Below, one piece after another: positions 1 through 10,376 of a stretch of DNA of 64,000 bases (its first letter is position 1; each line of letters begins with the position of its first letter). This stretch comes from Zanthoxylum bungeanum (taxonomy: Eukaryota > Streptophyta > Magnoliopsida > Sapindales > Rutaceae). The stretch lies in NCBI GenBank assembly GCA_019454045.1, contig SKCR01018442.1, positions 310,001 to 374,000 on the forward strand, written 5' to 3'. Made by a program: the position numbers and the translations under genes. The notes under the pieces were generated by a model. That model was given only the letters and a program-made list of their open reading frames with translations, was not told the origin of the DNA and did no database searches.

Positions 1-1337
1 CCGAGAATGGAGATATAGTCCGGGAATGGGCAGTTCAAGAATGAACAAGCCGAGGATGGCACTCCGAGGATGGTGATATAGTCCGGGAATGGACAGTTCA
101 AGAATGAACAAGCCGAGAATGGCAATCCAAGAATGGAGCAGAGTTCAAGAATGAACAAGTCGGAAATGACACTCCGAGAATGGAGATGGTCCGGGAATGG
201 ACAGTTCAAGAATGAACAAGCCGGGAATGGCACTCCAAGAATGGAAGCACGGTTCAGGAATGAACCACCTTACAGTAACGGTTCGGGAATGAACCACCTC
301 ACGATAACAGTTCAGGAATGAACAACTTACAGTAACAGTTCGGGAATGGACCACCTTACAGTAACGGTTCAGGAAGAAAGCCTGCATTCAGCTCAGTACG
401 GGAATAAAAGCCCACATTCAGTACAGTTCAGGAAGAAAGCCTACAAACTCGGGAATAAAAGCCCACATTCAGTACAGTTCGGGGACAAAGCCCACAGTTA
501 ACACAGTCAGGGAACAAAGCTCACCCTCATCTCAATGCAGTTCGGGAATAAAAGCCCACAGTCCAAACAATAGGGGAATAGAGCCTTGTCTCTCAACAGT
601 TCGGGAATAAAAGCCCAGGGGAATAAAGCCTCATATCAACACAGTTCGGGAACAAAGCCCAGGGGAATAAAGCCTCATGTTAGTATAGTTTGAGAACAAA
701 GCTCAAGAGGAAAAAAGCCTCATATCAGTATAGTTTGAGAACAAAGCTCAAGGGGAAGAAAGCCTCATGTCAGTCAGTTCGGGAATAAAAGCTCGGGAGG
801 AATAAACCCTCATCTCAACAGTTCGAGAATAAATCTCGGGAGGAATAAGCCTCATCTCAACAGTTCGGGAATAAAAGCTCGGGAGGAATAAAGCCTCATC
901 TCAACTTCGGGAATAAAAGCTCGGGAGGAATAAAGCCTCATCTCACAGTTCGAGAATAAAGCTCGGGAGGAATAAAGCCTCATCTCAACACAGTTCGAGA
1001 ATGAACAAGTCGGAATGGCAATCCAAGAATGGAGCAGAGTTCAAGAATGAACAAGCTGGGAATGGCACTCCAAGAATGGAAGCACGGTTCGGGAATGGAC
1101 CAACTTACAGTAACAGTTCGGGAATGGACACCTTACGGTAACGGTTCGGGAATGGACCACATCACAACACTGTTCGGGAATGAACCAGGGGTCGTAGCAC
1201 CTCACCACCCAAATCAACTCAACACATGGTAAGTCAAGTGACAGCTGGCGAGCCAGGTAAGTAGAAATGCATTGCATAAACTATGATAGGATTGTCACTG
1301 TTGCACATTACAGAAGTCCCATAAAAGTGGGGGCGAC
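1..1337 (+). repeat. 3' internal tandem arrays of Tat/Ogre-like element I-1
   Basis: This is the 3' untranslated internal end of a retrotransposon whose 5' part lies outside the window. It is built of degenerate short tandem repeats. Positions 1-370 and about 980-1190 hold units of roughly 45 bp built around GGAATGGCACTCCGAGAATGG and GTTCAAGAATGAACAAG. Between them lies an array of about 42 bp units around CGGGAATAAAAGC and GGAATAAAGCCTCATCTCA. The first type recurs in reverse at 32345-33080 inside I-2, so it belongs to this family. Open frames here are by-products of the repeats. Tandem arrays in the 3' UTR are known for Tat/Ogre elements. Confidence 0.85.
1324..1337 (+). promoter_or_regulatory. 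Polypurine tract of I-1
   Basis: The purine-rich stretch AAAAGTGGGGGCGAC lies directly before the LTR start TGTAGGCACTGC. It has the position and composition of the plus-strand primer site. The equivalent site in I-2 (reverse strand, 32208-32222) is AAAGTGGAGGCGAC. Confidence 0.75.
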
Positions 1338-2388
1338 TGTAGGCACTGCATTTTTACACATAAGTCCCTATGATGAGTCTCATTTTGGAGACACTACCTT
1401 TTAAGTCACGGAGGTCACGGGAAACGGACATCGGAAGGGGAAATTCAGAATAAACAAGGTTCACTGTTTTTGTTAGTGCTGCGTTCGTGTTTACGTTCGA
1501 ACGTCAAACGGATTGCGGGCGTTCATGCCGCGTTCGAGGAAGCGTTCGAACGGTGTCGGTAATTCTGGTTTTGCTGCTAGCCTCACATCCAGCCCAATTA
1601 GCCCCCCAAAGCCCATAAAACACATCCCAATTTAAATAATAAATATTAATTAAAACATTAACTAAATAAGATAATAATTAAATTAATTAAATAAAACATA
1701 TACCAAACATAAAATAAGCAATTACCAACTTAAACTAAAATCATGCCTAAATTAAACAAATCACATACTAAATCAAAAATATAATCATACCAAGTTAAAA
1801 TCAATCAACCAATATATTATTCCTAACTTAAAATATTGTATTCCTAAACCAAGCCAATCAAATATTCAACCTTCCCTATCTAGCCAAGATTTGTCCCCCC
1901 CCTCAATCTTTGACTTCCCTTAACCAAACCAAATCAAATCCCTCTTTAATTAGCCAAATCCCTTTCCTTGTGAAGCCCAACCATTTGCTTATAAAAGAAC
2001 CCTTCACCAACCTTCTCGACCCTAGTCCCTAGCTCATACACAACACACAAGAAAATTACAGGAAGAACACACCCAAAAAGTAAGCAAAAGATAAGAGGAA
2101 ACGGCAGCGAAACCACAAGGAAACAATAGCAAAAGACGGAGAACGACGACTCAAAACAGTAAGACAACGAACGAGAACAGTGAACCAGTGAACCGGGAGA
2201 GTTGCGGAGCATCCACCCTTCCTACGATCGTGTACCGTACATCCGAGAGGTGATTTAAAAGGTTAGACCTGAGGGTACCTTTTCATTAGTTTATATTCGT
2301 TTATTTTTATTATTATTGAATTCTATTCGCATGAGAGTCGTTTATGGATGCATGTTGTGGCTTGAATGAAATGGAAGAGTGTCGTCTC

Positions 2389-2490
2389 TTGTGGTATATA
2401 GGATGGAAACCCAGACGTAAATTTCGTAGCCGAATCCGAATGGACGGTAGTGCGGTCTGTACTTGGGATACAACTCCACGTACCACTTGA
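2389..2490 (+). other. Shared ~100-nt module, copy 1 (in Tat/Ogre-like LTR)
   Basis: This block begins GGTATATAGGATGGAAAC and ends near CGTACCACTTGAG. It recurs in both I-2 LTRs (23741-23842 and 38410-38511, reverse) and, unexpectedly, inside the SIRE-like copia element F at 52058-52157. By eye the I-1 and F copies differ at about 13 of 95 aligned positions, and similarity stops sharply on both sides. GTGGTA (2391-2396) can pair with TACCAC (2481-2486), and CAGAC (2412-2416) with GTCTG (2455-2459), so a folded RNA is possible. It lies about 400 nt downstream of the TATA-like box, so it should be in the transcript. I do not recognise it as tRNA, 5S or 7SL. Confidence 0.75.
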
Positions 2491-2907
2491 GTAAACGGCA
2501 CCTTCTCTTGTTTTGTGTTGCTTTTATTTATTTATTTTTCGTCACTTAAATTCTGCATGTTTCTTATTTATGCATGACTCAATCGAGCGCATGGGCTTAG
2601 TAAGTGGAATGAAAGATCCCCTATGGGGAGGGGTTAAAGCCCTTTACCACGATGCTTTGCCGGGCCGGTTGATGTGTGTTCGGTTGGATGCAAGACACGT
2701 TCAATCGGACATACTTAGAATAATATGATTGTCTTTATGTTTGTATGCATGATGTGATGTGACGCGCATGGGCTTAGTATGTTGGTCTAAAGGTCCTCTC
2801 TTTGAGAGATCAAGAGCCCCAAAAGGCCACCTTTACGGCAGTACTTCGCCGCGCCCCTTTATTTTGTTGTTTATGTATTGCGTCCCATTTCATGCATCAG
2901 GTCTGTT

Positions 2908-3174
2908 CCCGTTCGAACGCGTTTACGAATGCAACTCGAACGCGCAAGCATTTTTGCCTTATCATGCATCAGGTCTCATTTCCGTTCGAACGCGTTCACG
3001 AATGCCATGCAAACGTGAGCATTCTGTTTCATTTCTGTTCGAACGCGTTATCAAACGCCATACGAACACGAGCATATGTTTCATTTCCGTTCGAACGTGT
3101 TATCAAACGCCATATGAACGCGAACCTTCTGTTTACCGTTCGAACGCGTTTACGAACGCTACACGAACGCGCAC
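2908..3174 (+). repeat. TTCGAACG array in I-1 LTR
   Basis: Five degenerate units of about 50-60 bp, each with the palindromic core CGTTCGAACGCGTT followed by ACGAACGC-type half sites. The array is CpG-rich in otherwise AT-rich DNA. The same array occurs in both I-2 LTRs. A related array lies in the U3 region of the copia element F. Confidence 0.8.
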
Positions 3175-3754
3175 ACACTGAACTGAGTCTGTCTTATCAT
3201 ATTCATGCATAATTGCCTCTTGGTTGATCTTTCTTGTGTTATATAGCCAACCGTATTATTTGTATTCCTGCATTTATCCATTCTATGTGTTCTTGGGATT
3301 GTATTCAAGCATGATTAGGCTGTTAGCATGTTATTTGGTTAATAGGTTCTTGAGATAGTACTCAAGCATGATTATGTTGTTCTTAGTTTTCCATATCATA
3401 GGATTGAAATATGTTCATGAGATTGCCATGTGATGTTGCATGTTGTGATGAACTTGTTGATGTATGCATATGAATTTAGAAGCATGATATTTTTGGAAAT
3501 AAATGTTATTTAAGCCTGGTTAAATTATTACATAAATCCTTTTATTACAAGTGACATAAGTAAGGGACCATTCCGAACCCAACGGTTTGAGGTCTTCCCT
3601 TGCGAGGGGTGAGTGCGGCCTTAAATCTTTGTCCCGGTTCACACCGGGTGGCGACTCCATTACTCTCCGGTTTAGTCCCCCGTGGCTACTCCGTACTCCC
3701 AACTAGGCCGCGAGCCTAGGAACAGCATGCGTCGCCCATGTTCTGTTGTCTACA

Positions 3755-5174
3755 CCAGGTCAGCCCCAAAAATATTTGGACAGTTCGTGGGCTGCCCGAA
3801 CAGTGCCTAATTCACTGTTTGGGCAGCCGTTACTCGGTAATGCCATTTTTCACCATTTTCGCGTATTTTCACTCCTAAACAATTTCCAATAAATAATTTT
3901 CTTAGGCAATTAAAATAAACCAATTTATTCTAATTACTCAATGAATTTTTATCTGAAAAATCAGATTTATCATTAATTGCTATGACACATATACATTTTG
4001 TAAATTAATCATTTTGGTATTTAAATTGTCAAATACATATTTAATTGATTCCAAATCAATCCCAAAATAATTTATACAATTTGAAATATAAACCAGAAAA
4101 TTTTCCAGAATTCCGAAACTGCCCAGAATTTTCCAGAATTACGAAAACATCCCAGATTTGATATTAATTGCAATTTGGCCCAATTTGTTCAAAACACATC
4201 AAGATCAAATCCAATCAATCCCAAAGTTGATATACATAAAATATACACCAAATTATATCATATATATGAAAAGCCCCAAAATTTGAATGGGTTAAGAACC
4301 CTAATTTCACAAATTACTCAAATTGGATAATTTACATTAAATTGACAAAATTCAACACTTTAATCATCCAATTACCACACAAATCAAGTCTCACCATCAT
4401 GAAATAATCAAGAACAATTCTAGGTTAATTATGAATGACTAATTAACTCTAGAATGAAAACTTTAATTTTCTAATTAATTTATTAAGCTTAATTACAATA
4501 ATAACCAATTAAATTAATCATACATGCATAACACCTTAAACAAGCTTCCAACAAATTTAATTACAAACTTAAAGAGTAGAGAAATAAACTTAACAACATA
4601 ATTTAAAGTTAAGAATAATAGAAACATTTTTTATGTAGAAGAAAGTGTAAAAAACTTACAAAAAATTCCAAATTTTTGCCTTTGATTTTCCTTTCTTTTT
4701 TCATTTTTCTCTCAACTCACTTTGTAAAAATTTTTGTTCAACTTGTCTAATTGTTGTTGTTGAAAAAAAATAATTTTTATTAACAAAAACCTCATGGCCG
4801 AAAATATGGAACCAAAAATAATAATTATTATTATTTTATTTTGTAACAATATCATTAGTCCACGTTTTGCTTTAATAAAGTAACTCTTATCTTTAATAAA
4901 GTGATCAAACAAATGGACCAATGGTTTAATGCCATTAAAAAGAAAAAATATCATCAAAGATATTTATTTTATTAATTAGTTTAATTTTTTAACAATTAAA
5001 TAATTAAATAATTAAAAATAAATATCTTAAATATATGTATTATATTTACATTAAATATCACAAATACATATATTAATGCTAAATGTCAAATATCACAAAC
5101 TGATTTTGTTTTTATTAATGTGTATTTAATAAAATCAAGTATTAAATACAAATACACATTAATTCGAAAATGAC
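3755..5174. other. AT-rich DNA without recognised gene
   Basis: Strongly AT-rich DNA between the end of the I-1 LTR and the LTR-like unit H. I see no convincing coding frame. The only ORF of note (4712-4957, minus) is made of AT-rich filler. A strong inverted repeat lies at its left end (3790-3828). It may be an old retrotransposon remnant or host intergenic DNA; the sequence does not decide. Confidence 0.5.
3790..3828. repeat. Strong hairpin just outside the I-1 LTR
   Basis: GGCTGCCCGAACAGTG (3790-3805) and CACTGTTTGGGCAGCC (3813-3828) are complementary over 16 bp with one G-T pair, around a 7-nt loop. It lies 35 bp after the LTR end. Nothing nearby shows a matching element end, so its origin is unknown. 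Confidence 0.8.
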
Positions 5175-6256
5175 TGTTAGGTCCCGATTGCATGTATTTT
5201 TCGTTTAACTATTAAACGAGTTATAAATAATTAGTATTATTCATAATAGTAGCCATAGTGCTCTACAAGTATATTTCATTAATGAGACTCTCTAGATTCT
5301 GGCATATCCGTCACGAAATCCAATTTCGTGTCCATAATTCACCCACTCGTAAATTATGATGACCACTGATAAACTCAATGAATCATACCGTTCGAGGTCA
5401 CTGCATATGTAAAATACCTCCGTCACAGGTATCCGGATTATCTCAGAGATATAGATATTAACTTCAAATCTTTATAGGAATAATCTCGTTGACATATCTA
5501 TTAGCAATCTCTAAATAACATTCTGAACTCACTTCTGAAGTATACTATGACCATAAATTTAACAGATTGCTAATCACATATGAACTACCTTTGCTTTGTA
5601 CCCTACACATAAGATATCATGAGCATGAGTCCACACCCAATGAACAAGCGGATGTCTGATCTAAATAGATCAGTGACGTGACTACCATCAAAGTGTGGAT
5701 GATAACTCATATATCCATAGTGATATCTCAAGTCAAAGAATCACTATGCTACTCAACCCGAGAAGATTCTTATTGACGTTGGTGTACCATCTATTAGGAA
5801 ATATTCGGTGAGTCCTTCAGTATTTATCAAATAAACACCTACACGTCTATACGAGTCTCCCAAAACTCATGGTTCATTGGGATAAACCATCAGACCTAGT
5901 CCGATATATGACATGTACTGGTCTTAATGGATTTTATTAACCGACCCGTGTCAATAAATCTTGACCAGGAACTTAATTTAAGGATATACAACTTATAGTG
6001 ACACTTCCCAATGTCAATTACAAACTATGTTGTAACTGCACACTACGTTGTAAATCCTGGGGTCTTTGTCTGATATATATACATATCACTAAACCAGATT
6101 TAGTTTCAATCTAATCAAAATTAGATCGAATACGTATATAAAAAACAAGAGGTGCTACTATTTAAATTAGTAATATTATGGAAAAAATTATTACTCGTAT
6201 TCATGAATCGAACATAAATACGATCCGGATTGGCGCTCAGAGCACCAACCCTAACA
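5175..6256 (-). mobile_element. LTR-like unit H (probable solo LTR)
   Basis: A 1082 bp unit bounded by TGTTAGG at the left and CCTAACA at the right, so its ends are short inverted repeats. Read on the minus strand, its start (GTTGGTGCTCTGAGCGCCAATC) resembles the start of the E LTRs (GTTGGTGCTTGGAGTGCCAATC), suggesting a related copia-type LTR. No TSD is visible: the left flank is ATGAC and the right flank AGTGT. On its right it abuts the interior of the F 5' LTR, whose first ~157 bp are missing. Insertion followed by deletion is the simplest reading. Orientation is tentative. Confidence 0.5.
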
Positions 6257-7122
6257 AGTGTCACGTTCGTTGTTGGGTTCAATGAAATATTCCAGAGAGT
6301 AAATGTTCGAGTAAGCGTTTGAACAAAACATTCCAAATAGCAAACGTTCGTGGTGCGTTCGAGTAAGCGTTCGAACGAGCCTTTCCAGAGAGCACGTGTT
6401 TGACACATATTCGAGTGGCGTTCGAACGACTGTGCGTATCTGAGTTATTTTGGACACGTTTTTAAGCCTTTTGCTGTTGGAAACCCTAGATTTTTCCAAC
6501 CTATATAAACAAACGTTAAGCCACATTCAAAAGTGTTGAAAACATATTACTTTGAGTCAAAAATCACTTTAGCTTTTCAACCTTATTGTTCATCACCTTA
6601 AAGACTCTTTTGAATCTCCTGTCTTCGTTTCGTTGGTGATTGAGATCTTTGATTTACCATCAGCACAACCAAACCCAATTTTCTAATCCTTCAAGTTCTC
6701 ATGGAGGAAGATTGGTAGTCGGAGTTCTGTCGTGCTTGCAGAGTTGATCCGCTCTGAGACTTCAGAAGTTCTGAAGAAAACCGTGGGGTAAGCACTCGAT
6801 GAGTTCTTGTAGTCTAGAGGTACTAGAGTCGGTGGAGTTTCCACCATAGGTCTTTTACCATTGTTGTAAGTTTTTCTCTATATGATGGATTTGGGCTGGT
6901 AGTTGAGATACCCAGAGTGGTTTTTTACTCACATAATTTTTCCATTTCGTCACCAAAATAACTGTGTTGATTTTGTGTGATTGATTTATTTACTACATTA
7001 TTTTTATTTGTGGTGAATTATAATTGTTAGACTTAAGGGTGTTTATGAATTTAATAAATCCATAGTAACAATATTAGGACTTGTCTTAAAATATTGTGAC
7101 AAATTCCTTATAAGGTCAGAAC
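6257..7122 (+). mobile_element. 5' LTR of F, truncated and split
   Basis: Similar along its length to 53431-54314 of the 3' LTR, including a TATA box TATATAAA (6502-6509). It is interrupted at 7123 by the solo LTR E2; the last 27 bp lie at 50003-50029. The first ~157 bp are missing and the unit H abuts it. A TTCGAACG-type array occupies about 6258-6428, upstream of the TATA box. Confidence 0.82.
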
Positions 7123-7845
7123 TGTTGGGGCGGATGTTAAACTCCTAGGGTCAGATCGGAGTCTCGCGCAGTAGAAGTGGGTCTAACACGTGGATATCAA
7201 GCACGGGTGTAATTTTAAATTATTAATGAAAAAATATATTCCATTACGAGTGTATGAAAAATAACCGGGACTGAATCAGAGTCCGGAAGCTCAAGAACGA
7301 GCGAAAAAAATCAATGCATGTAGCGCATGCTACAGTGCGCGCGCGCACTGCACAGTCTAATTTTTTTTATTTTCTAAAGTTTCTTCAGCCCTTCAGCTCT
7401 CTCGAAACAAAGAGCTAAAGGTAATAGGGTTTTCAACCCTAAAAGTTTTTAACCTTCCCTAAATATTTTCAAAACACCCAAAATTATTTTAACATCAACA
7501 CATGTTATAGAATAAAAATCAAGTTTTTCAAAATATCAAATATTTTTACAAAAACATAAATTTATTCTAAATACGCACTTGCATAAATTTTGAATCCAAA
7601 ACACAAACCAAATTAGAATCCCACAATGAAGTGACTCGTGAAGAATTCTAGGTCACCCAAATGTGGGGTCAAGTGATTCTAGAATGGCAGACTTAGCTCC
7701 AAACTATTAACTAGAGTTCCAAACTCTAATTTTATGTCTATGTCTAGTATAAATATTTTAACCCAATTACAAGCATATTGTGTTTATACTTCTAAAGCAT
7801 CATAATACAATTTATTAGTCTTATTTCAACATTAAGCTATGTAAC
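7123..7845 (-). mobile_element. E2 solo LTR, left segment
   Basis: Reverse-strand match to about 16850-17573 of E1. It includes the stretch that ends in GGGTCTAAC near the LTR terminus and the CpG-rich palindrome at 7333-7350. The boundary with G+ is at 7845/7846, inside sequence that in E1 reads continuously. Confidence 0.82.
7333..7350. repeat. 18-bp perfect CpG palindrome in E2
   Basis: CAGTGCGCGCGCGCACTG is its own reverse complement. It sits where E1 carries three 21-bp GTACGTGCACAGTGCGCG-type repeats (17325-17387), so this GC-rich spot is a conserved but variable part of the E LTR. Confidence 0.85.
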
Positions 7846-8064
7846 TGATGAGCGGTAAATAACTCACTATTTCATATTTCTTTAAGTTAATATTTTGTAT
7901 AGTTTCTTAAGTTTTGTGAATATTTTGATGTGTTTTGTGGTATTTTGTAGATAAATAAAATAACAGGACTCTCTGGAGGTAATTCGGGGCCAAAACAGTG
8001 GAAAACAGACAAAAAAGGCAAAAATGTAAATTTCCTAGTAAAATGTGCCGCTAACGTGCGCCGG

Positions 8065-8371
8065 ACACGTGTCACAATCAGAGAAGTTTTCTAATATGCG
8101 CACTTGCTAACATGCGCCTACCATGTGTCAACATTGCATCAAATCTTCTAAAGTACGCCGGACACGTGTCACCATCACATGTTGCCGACAAAACACGTCA
8201 TTGATGACATCAGCGTCGCGACGCAAACACTCTTACGCGTCACGACGCCAAGCCAATAATTGAGATAATAATTTTGCCGACGCCACGTGTCACCATCTCA
8301 CGAAGCTGATGCCACCTGTCTTCAATCAACCGCGCGTCGCGACGCATGAGGCCAAATTTTCCCTATAAATA
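8065..8371 (+). promoter_or_regulatory. LTR A promoter: CACGTGTC array and TATA box
   Basis: Three perfect CACGTGTC motifs (8066-8073, 8163-8170, 8284-8291) and near matches (8122-8129, 8313-8320) precede TATAAATA at 8364-8371. ACGTGTC fits the ABRE consensus ACGTGKC, and CACGTG is the G-box bound by bZIP and bHLH factors. LTR D keeps four perfect copies. The G- LTRs have a different sequence here with no such motifs. Stress or ABA response is an inference from the motifs. Confidence 0.65.
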
Positions 8372-8689
8372 GAGGCCAAATTTCATTTGTAAAATCAAAA
8401 TTTCTTCGAAGGAATTCCTTAAAAATACTAAGAAGATTGTATCTTGTTTGTTTATTTACAGTTTTCAGTATTTAATTTTATTTACTTCTAAGTAATAATA
8501 CTTTCCTTTCTTTACTTTTCAGTTTTTACTTTTACGCAATAATACTTTCTTTTCTTTACTTTTCAGTTTTTACTATTCAGTAATGAGGAGGTAACTCCCC
8601 TCTGTTGGGATGAAAGGTTAAGCTTTTATTACTAATATTAAGATTAATCTCCCTTAATTATAATATATAAACTAATTAAAACCTGACTT

Positions 8690-8890
8690 AATGAAGATAC
8701 CGCATTTATGGTCGGTTGGACTTAATAAAATTGGTTTTAACCTGACTAAACTGGATACTGCCTGTATGGTCGGTTGGACTTAATAAAATTGGTTTTAACC
8801 TGACTAAACTGGATATTGCATGTATGGTCGGTTGGAATTAATTATAAACTTGATTTAATCAGGATACCGCCTATATGGTCGGTTGGTAAT
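8690..8890 (+). repeat. GGTCGGTTGG tandem repeats in LTR A
   Basis: Four degenerate units of about 50-66 bp, each ending in a variant of ACCGCCTATATGGTCGGTTGG. LTR D has three units (about 47245-47390). LTRs B and C carry related units in reverse (about 19300-19470 and 44560-44730). The repeats lie downstream of the TATA box, in transcribed LTR sequence. Confidence 0.8.
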
Positions 8891-9710
8891 TATCACGCAA
8901 AGTTAATATATTATATTAAGGGATATATCTAAATATAAGTAATAAAAGTGGATCCTCTAACCCAAACATTTTATTTTATTGTATTTTTACTTTTTTTAAT
9001 TTCCAGCATTTACTTTATATCTTTTATTTTAATTAAATTTTTACTAGCCTTAGATATGTGTCGTAACTAAGTCTGTTATCTGGGGTTGTGATGAATTCCA
9101 ATATCACCGGCTTATAAAAGGTTATTTCATGTTTTGGGTAATATAAAGGTTTACTTATTAAGTCTTAAACTTAATGTTTCTTGTTAACTGGACATTAATA
9201 AGATTGATCTGGTAAACTTAAATAAACTTGACAAAGGAATTTTAGGTTTCAGCCTTAGACTTAATAGCCCATGATCTTCCTTGTGGATAGATAACCCTTT
9301 AAAAGATTTCCTTACAAGATAGAAATATACTTGTCGGGCGGGGGTAGCCATAATTAGAACTTAATCTTAATGAATTCAGGTAACTTGGTTGATATAGACA
9401 TATGATTAATTGGGTTACACTGGGTATTTGCATCTAACCATCGACAGAGGCTTTTGCAAAATTTCGTGTTCCAGGTTAGTAAACCAATATATTACACAAA
9501 CATAAGATAACCACTTCATCTTTAAAAGATATTAGAAAGATTCACAACCCTGGATAGTTTAATAATATTGAATTTTCCTTAATTTACTTTTGCGCTATTT
9601 TATTTACTTATTTTAATTTAAAATCATCATCCAATCAAACAATCAATCTATTAGATACTCGTAATTATTTGGCTTCATAAATTAATAGCTTAGGTATTAA
9701 GTCCTCGTGG

Positions 9711-10376
9711 GTGAATTATGTCAACAATTTCAACAAATATGGGAACAATACATATTTCAACACCTACAACCCAGGGTGGAGGAATCATCCCAATTTCGCA
9801 TGGAGCAACAATTCAGGGCAAAAGAACAATCCACCACCCGGATTCCAACAACAGAAAAAAGGCCAGGAGCATGAAAAAGAACCAGGAATAGCGGAAGTGC
9901 TAGCTTAGTTAAAAAAATATGATAATATGTTTCAAAGCCAATCTGCTTCTATAAAGGCACTGGAAAATCAAATTGGACAACTGGCCAATGCTCAGAGTTA
10001 CAGACCACCAGGAAACCTTCCTAACAACACAAAACCAAATCCAAGGAATATAGGGAATGAGCAATGTCAAGCCATAACCTTGAAAAGCGGTACTGAAATC
10101 AACAAAGATGTTGGAATCAAGGCATCTATTGAAGAAGTTCCAAAATATGCAATTCCACAGATGGAGGAAAAAGAAACAAAGGAAAAAGATCAAGAAAGAT
10201 TCACTCCATCTCCACATTTTCCACAGCTTCTCCAGAAAAACAAACTGGACAAGTAGTTTGCTCGATTTCTTGAGGTCTTCAAAAAGCTGCATATCAACAT
10301 TCCATTTGCAGAAGCGTTGGAGGAAATGCCCAGTTATGTCAAATTCATGAAAGACATTCTTTCACGAAAATAGAGA
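9711..10376 (+). pseudogene. Athila-like gag, C-terminal remnant (G+)
   Basis: An asparagine- and proline-rich segment with NPGWRNHPNFAWSNN, then QIGQLANAQSYRPPGNLP and the Athila-type QCQAITLKSG. This is the C-terminal third of gag leading into protease. It stays in the same frame as the protease and RT, interrupted by stops at 9906, 10254 and 10371. The N-terminal gag core is deleted at the LTR A junction, while G- retains it (42894-43184). Gag normally forms the particle shell. Confidence 0.82.

Larger units (their letters stand above)
1338..3754 (+). mobile_element. 3' LTR of Tat/Ogre-like element I-1
   Basis: A 2417 bp LTR starting TGTAGGCACTGC and ending TTGTCTACA. It matches the two LTRs of I-2 (22004-32207 and 36671-39737, reverse strand) along its length. 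It is about 650 bp shorter mainly because it has two, not four, copies of an internal repeat of 130-210 bp (about 2580-2850). A TATA-like TATAAAAG lies at 1990-1997. A TTCGAACG cluster occurs at about 1490-1556 and an array at 2908-3174. The last 160 bp correspond to the start of the I-2 LTRs read in reverse. The 5' LTR and TSD partner lie outside the window. Confidence 0.88.
7846..9708 (+). mobile_element. LTR A, 5' LTR of G+
   Basis: Starts TGATGAGCGGTAAATAA and matches LTR D. It lacks its last ~70 bp: after GTCCTCGTGGG it jumps straight to gag-derived GTGAATTATG. That junction removed the LTR end, the PBS and the N-terminal part of gag, about 1.1 kb judged from G-. A TATA box TATAAATA lies at 8364-8371. 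U5 contains four copies of a repeat with TATGGTCGGTTGG (8690-8890). Confidence 0.87.

Noticed and set aside
2389..2490. The shared module as 5S rRNA, tRNA or 7SL derived
   Set aside because: No A/B box pair, CCA end or recognisable 5S/7SL string could be found. Origin left open.
2908..3174. TTCGAA cores as classical heat-shock elements
   Set aside because: Heat-shock elements need GAA and TTC blocks spaced by two bases (nTTCnnGAAn). Here TTC and GAA abut without spacing.
2759..3212. Two overlapping frames with FERV/SNAF repeats
   Set aside because: They are read-through of the TTCGAACG array in the LTR; the I-2 arrays show the same in reverse.
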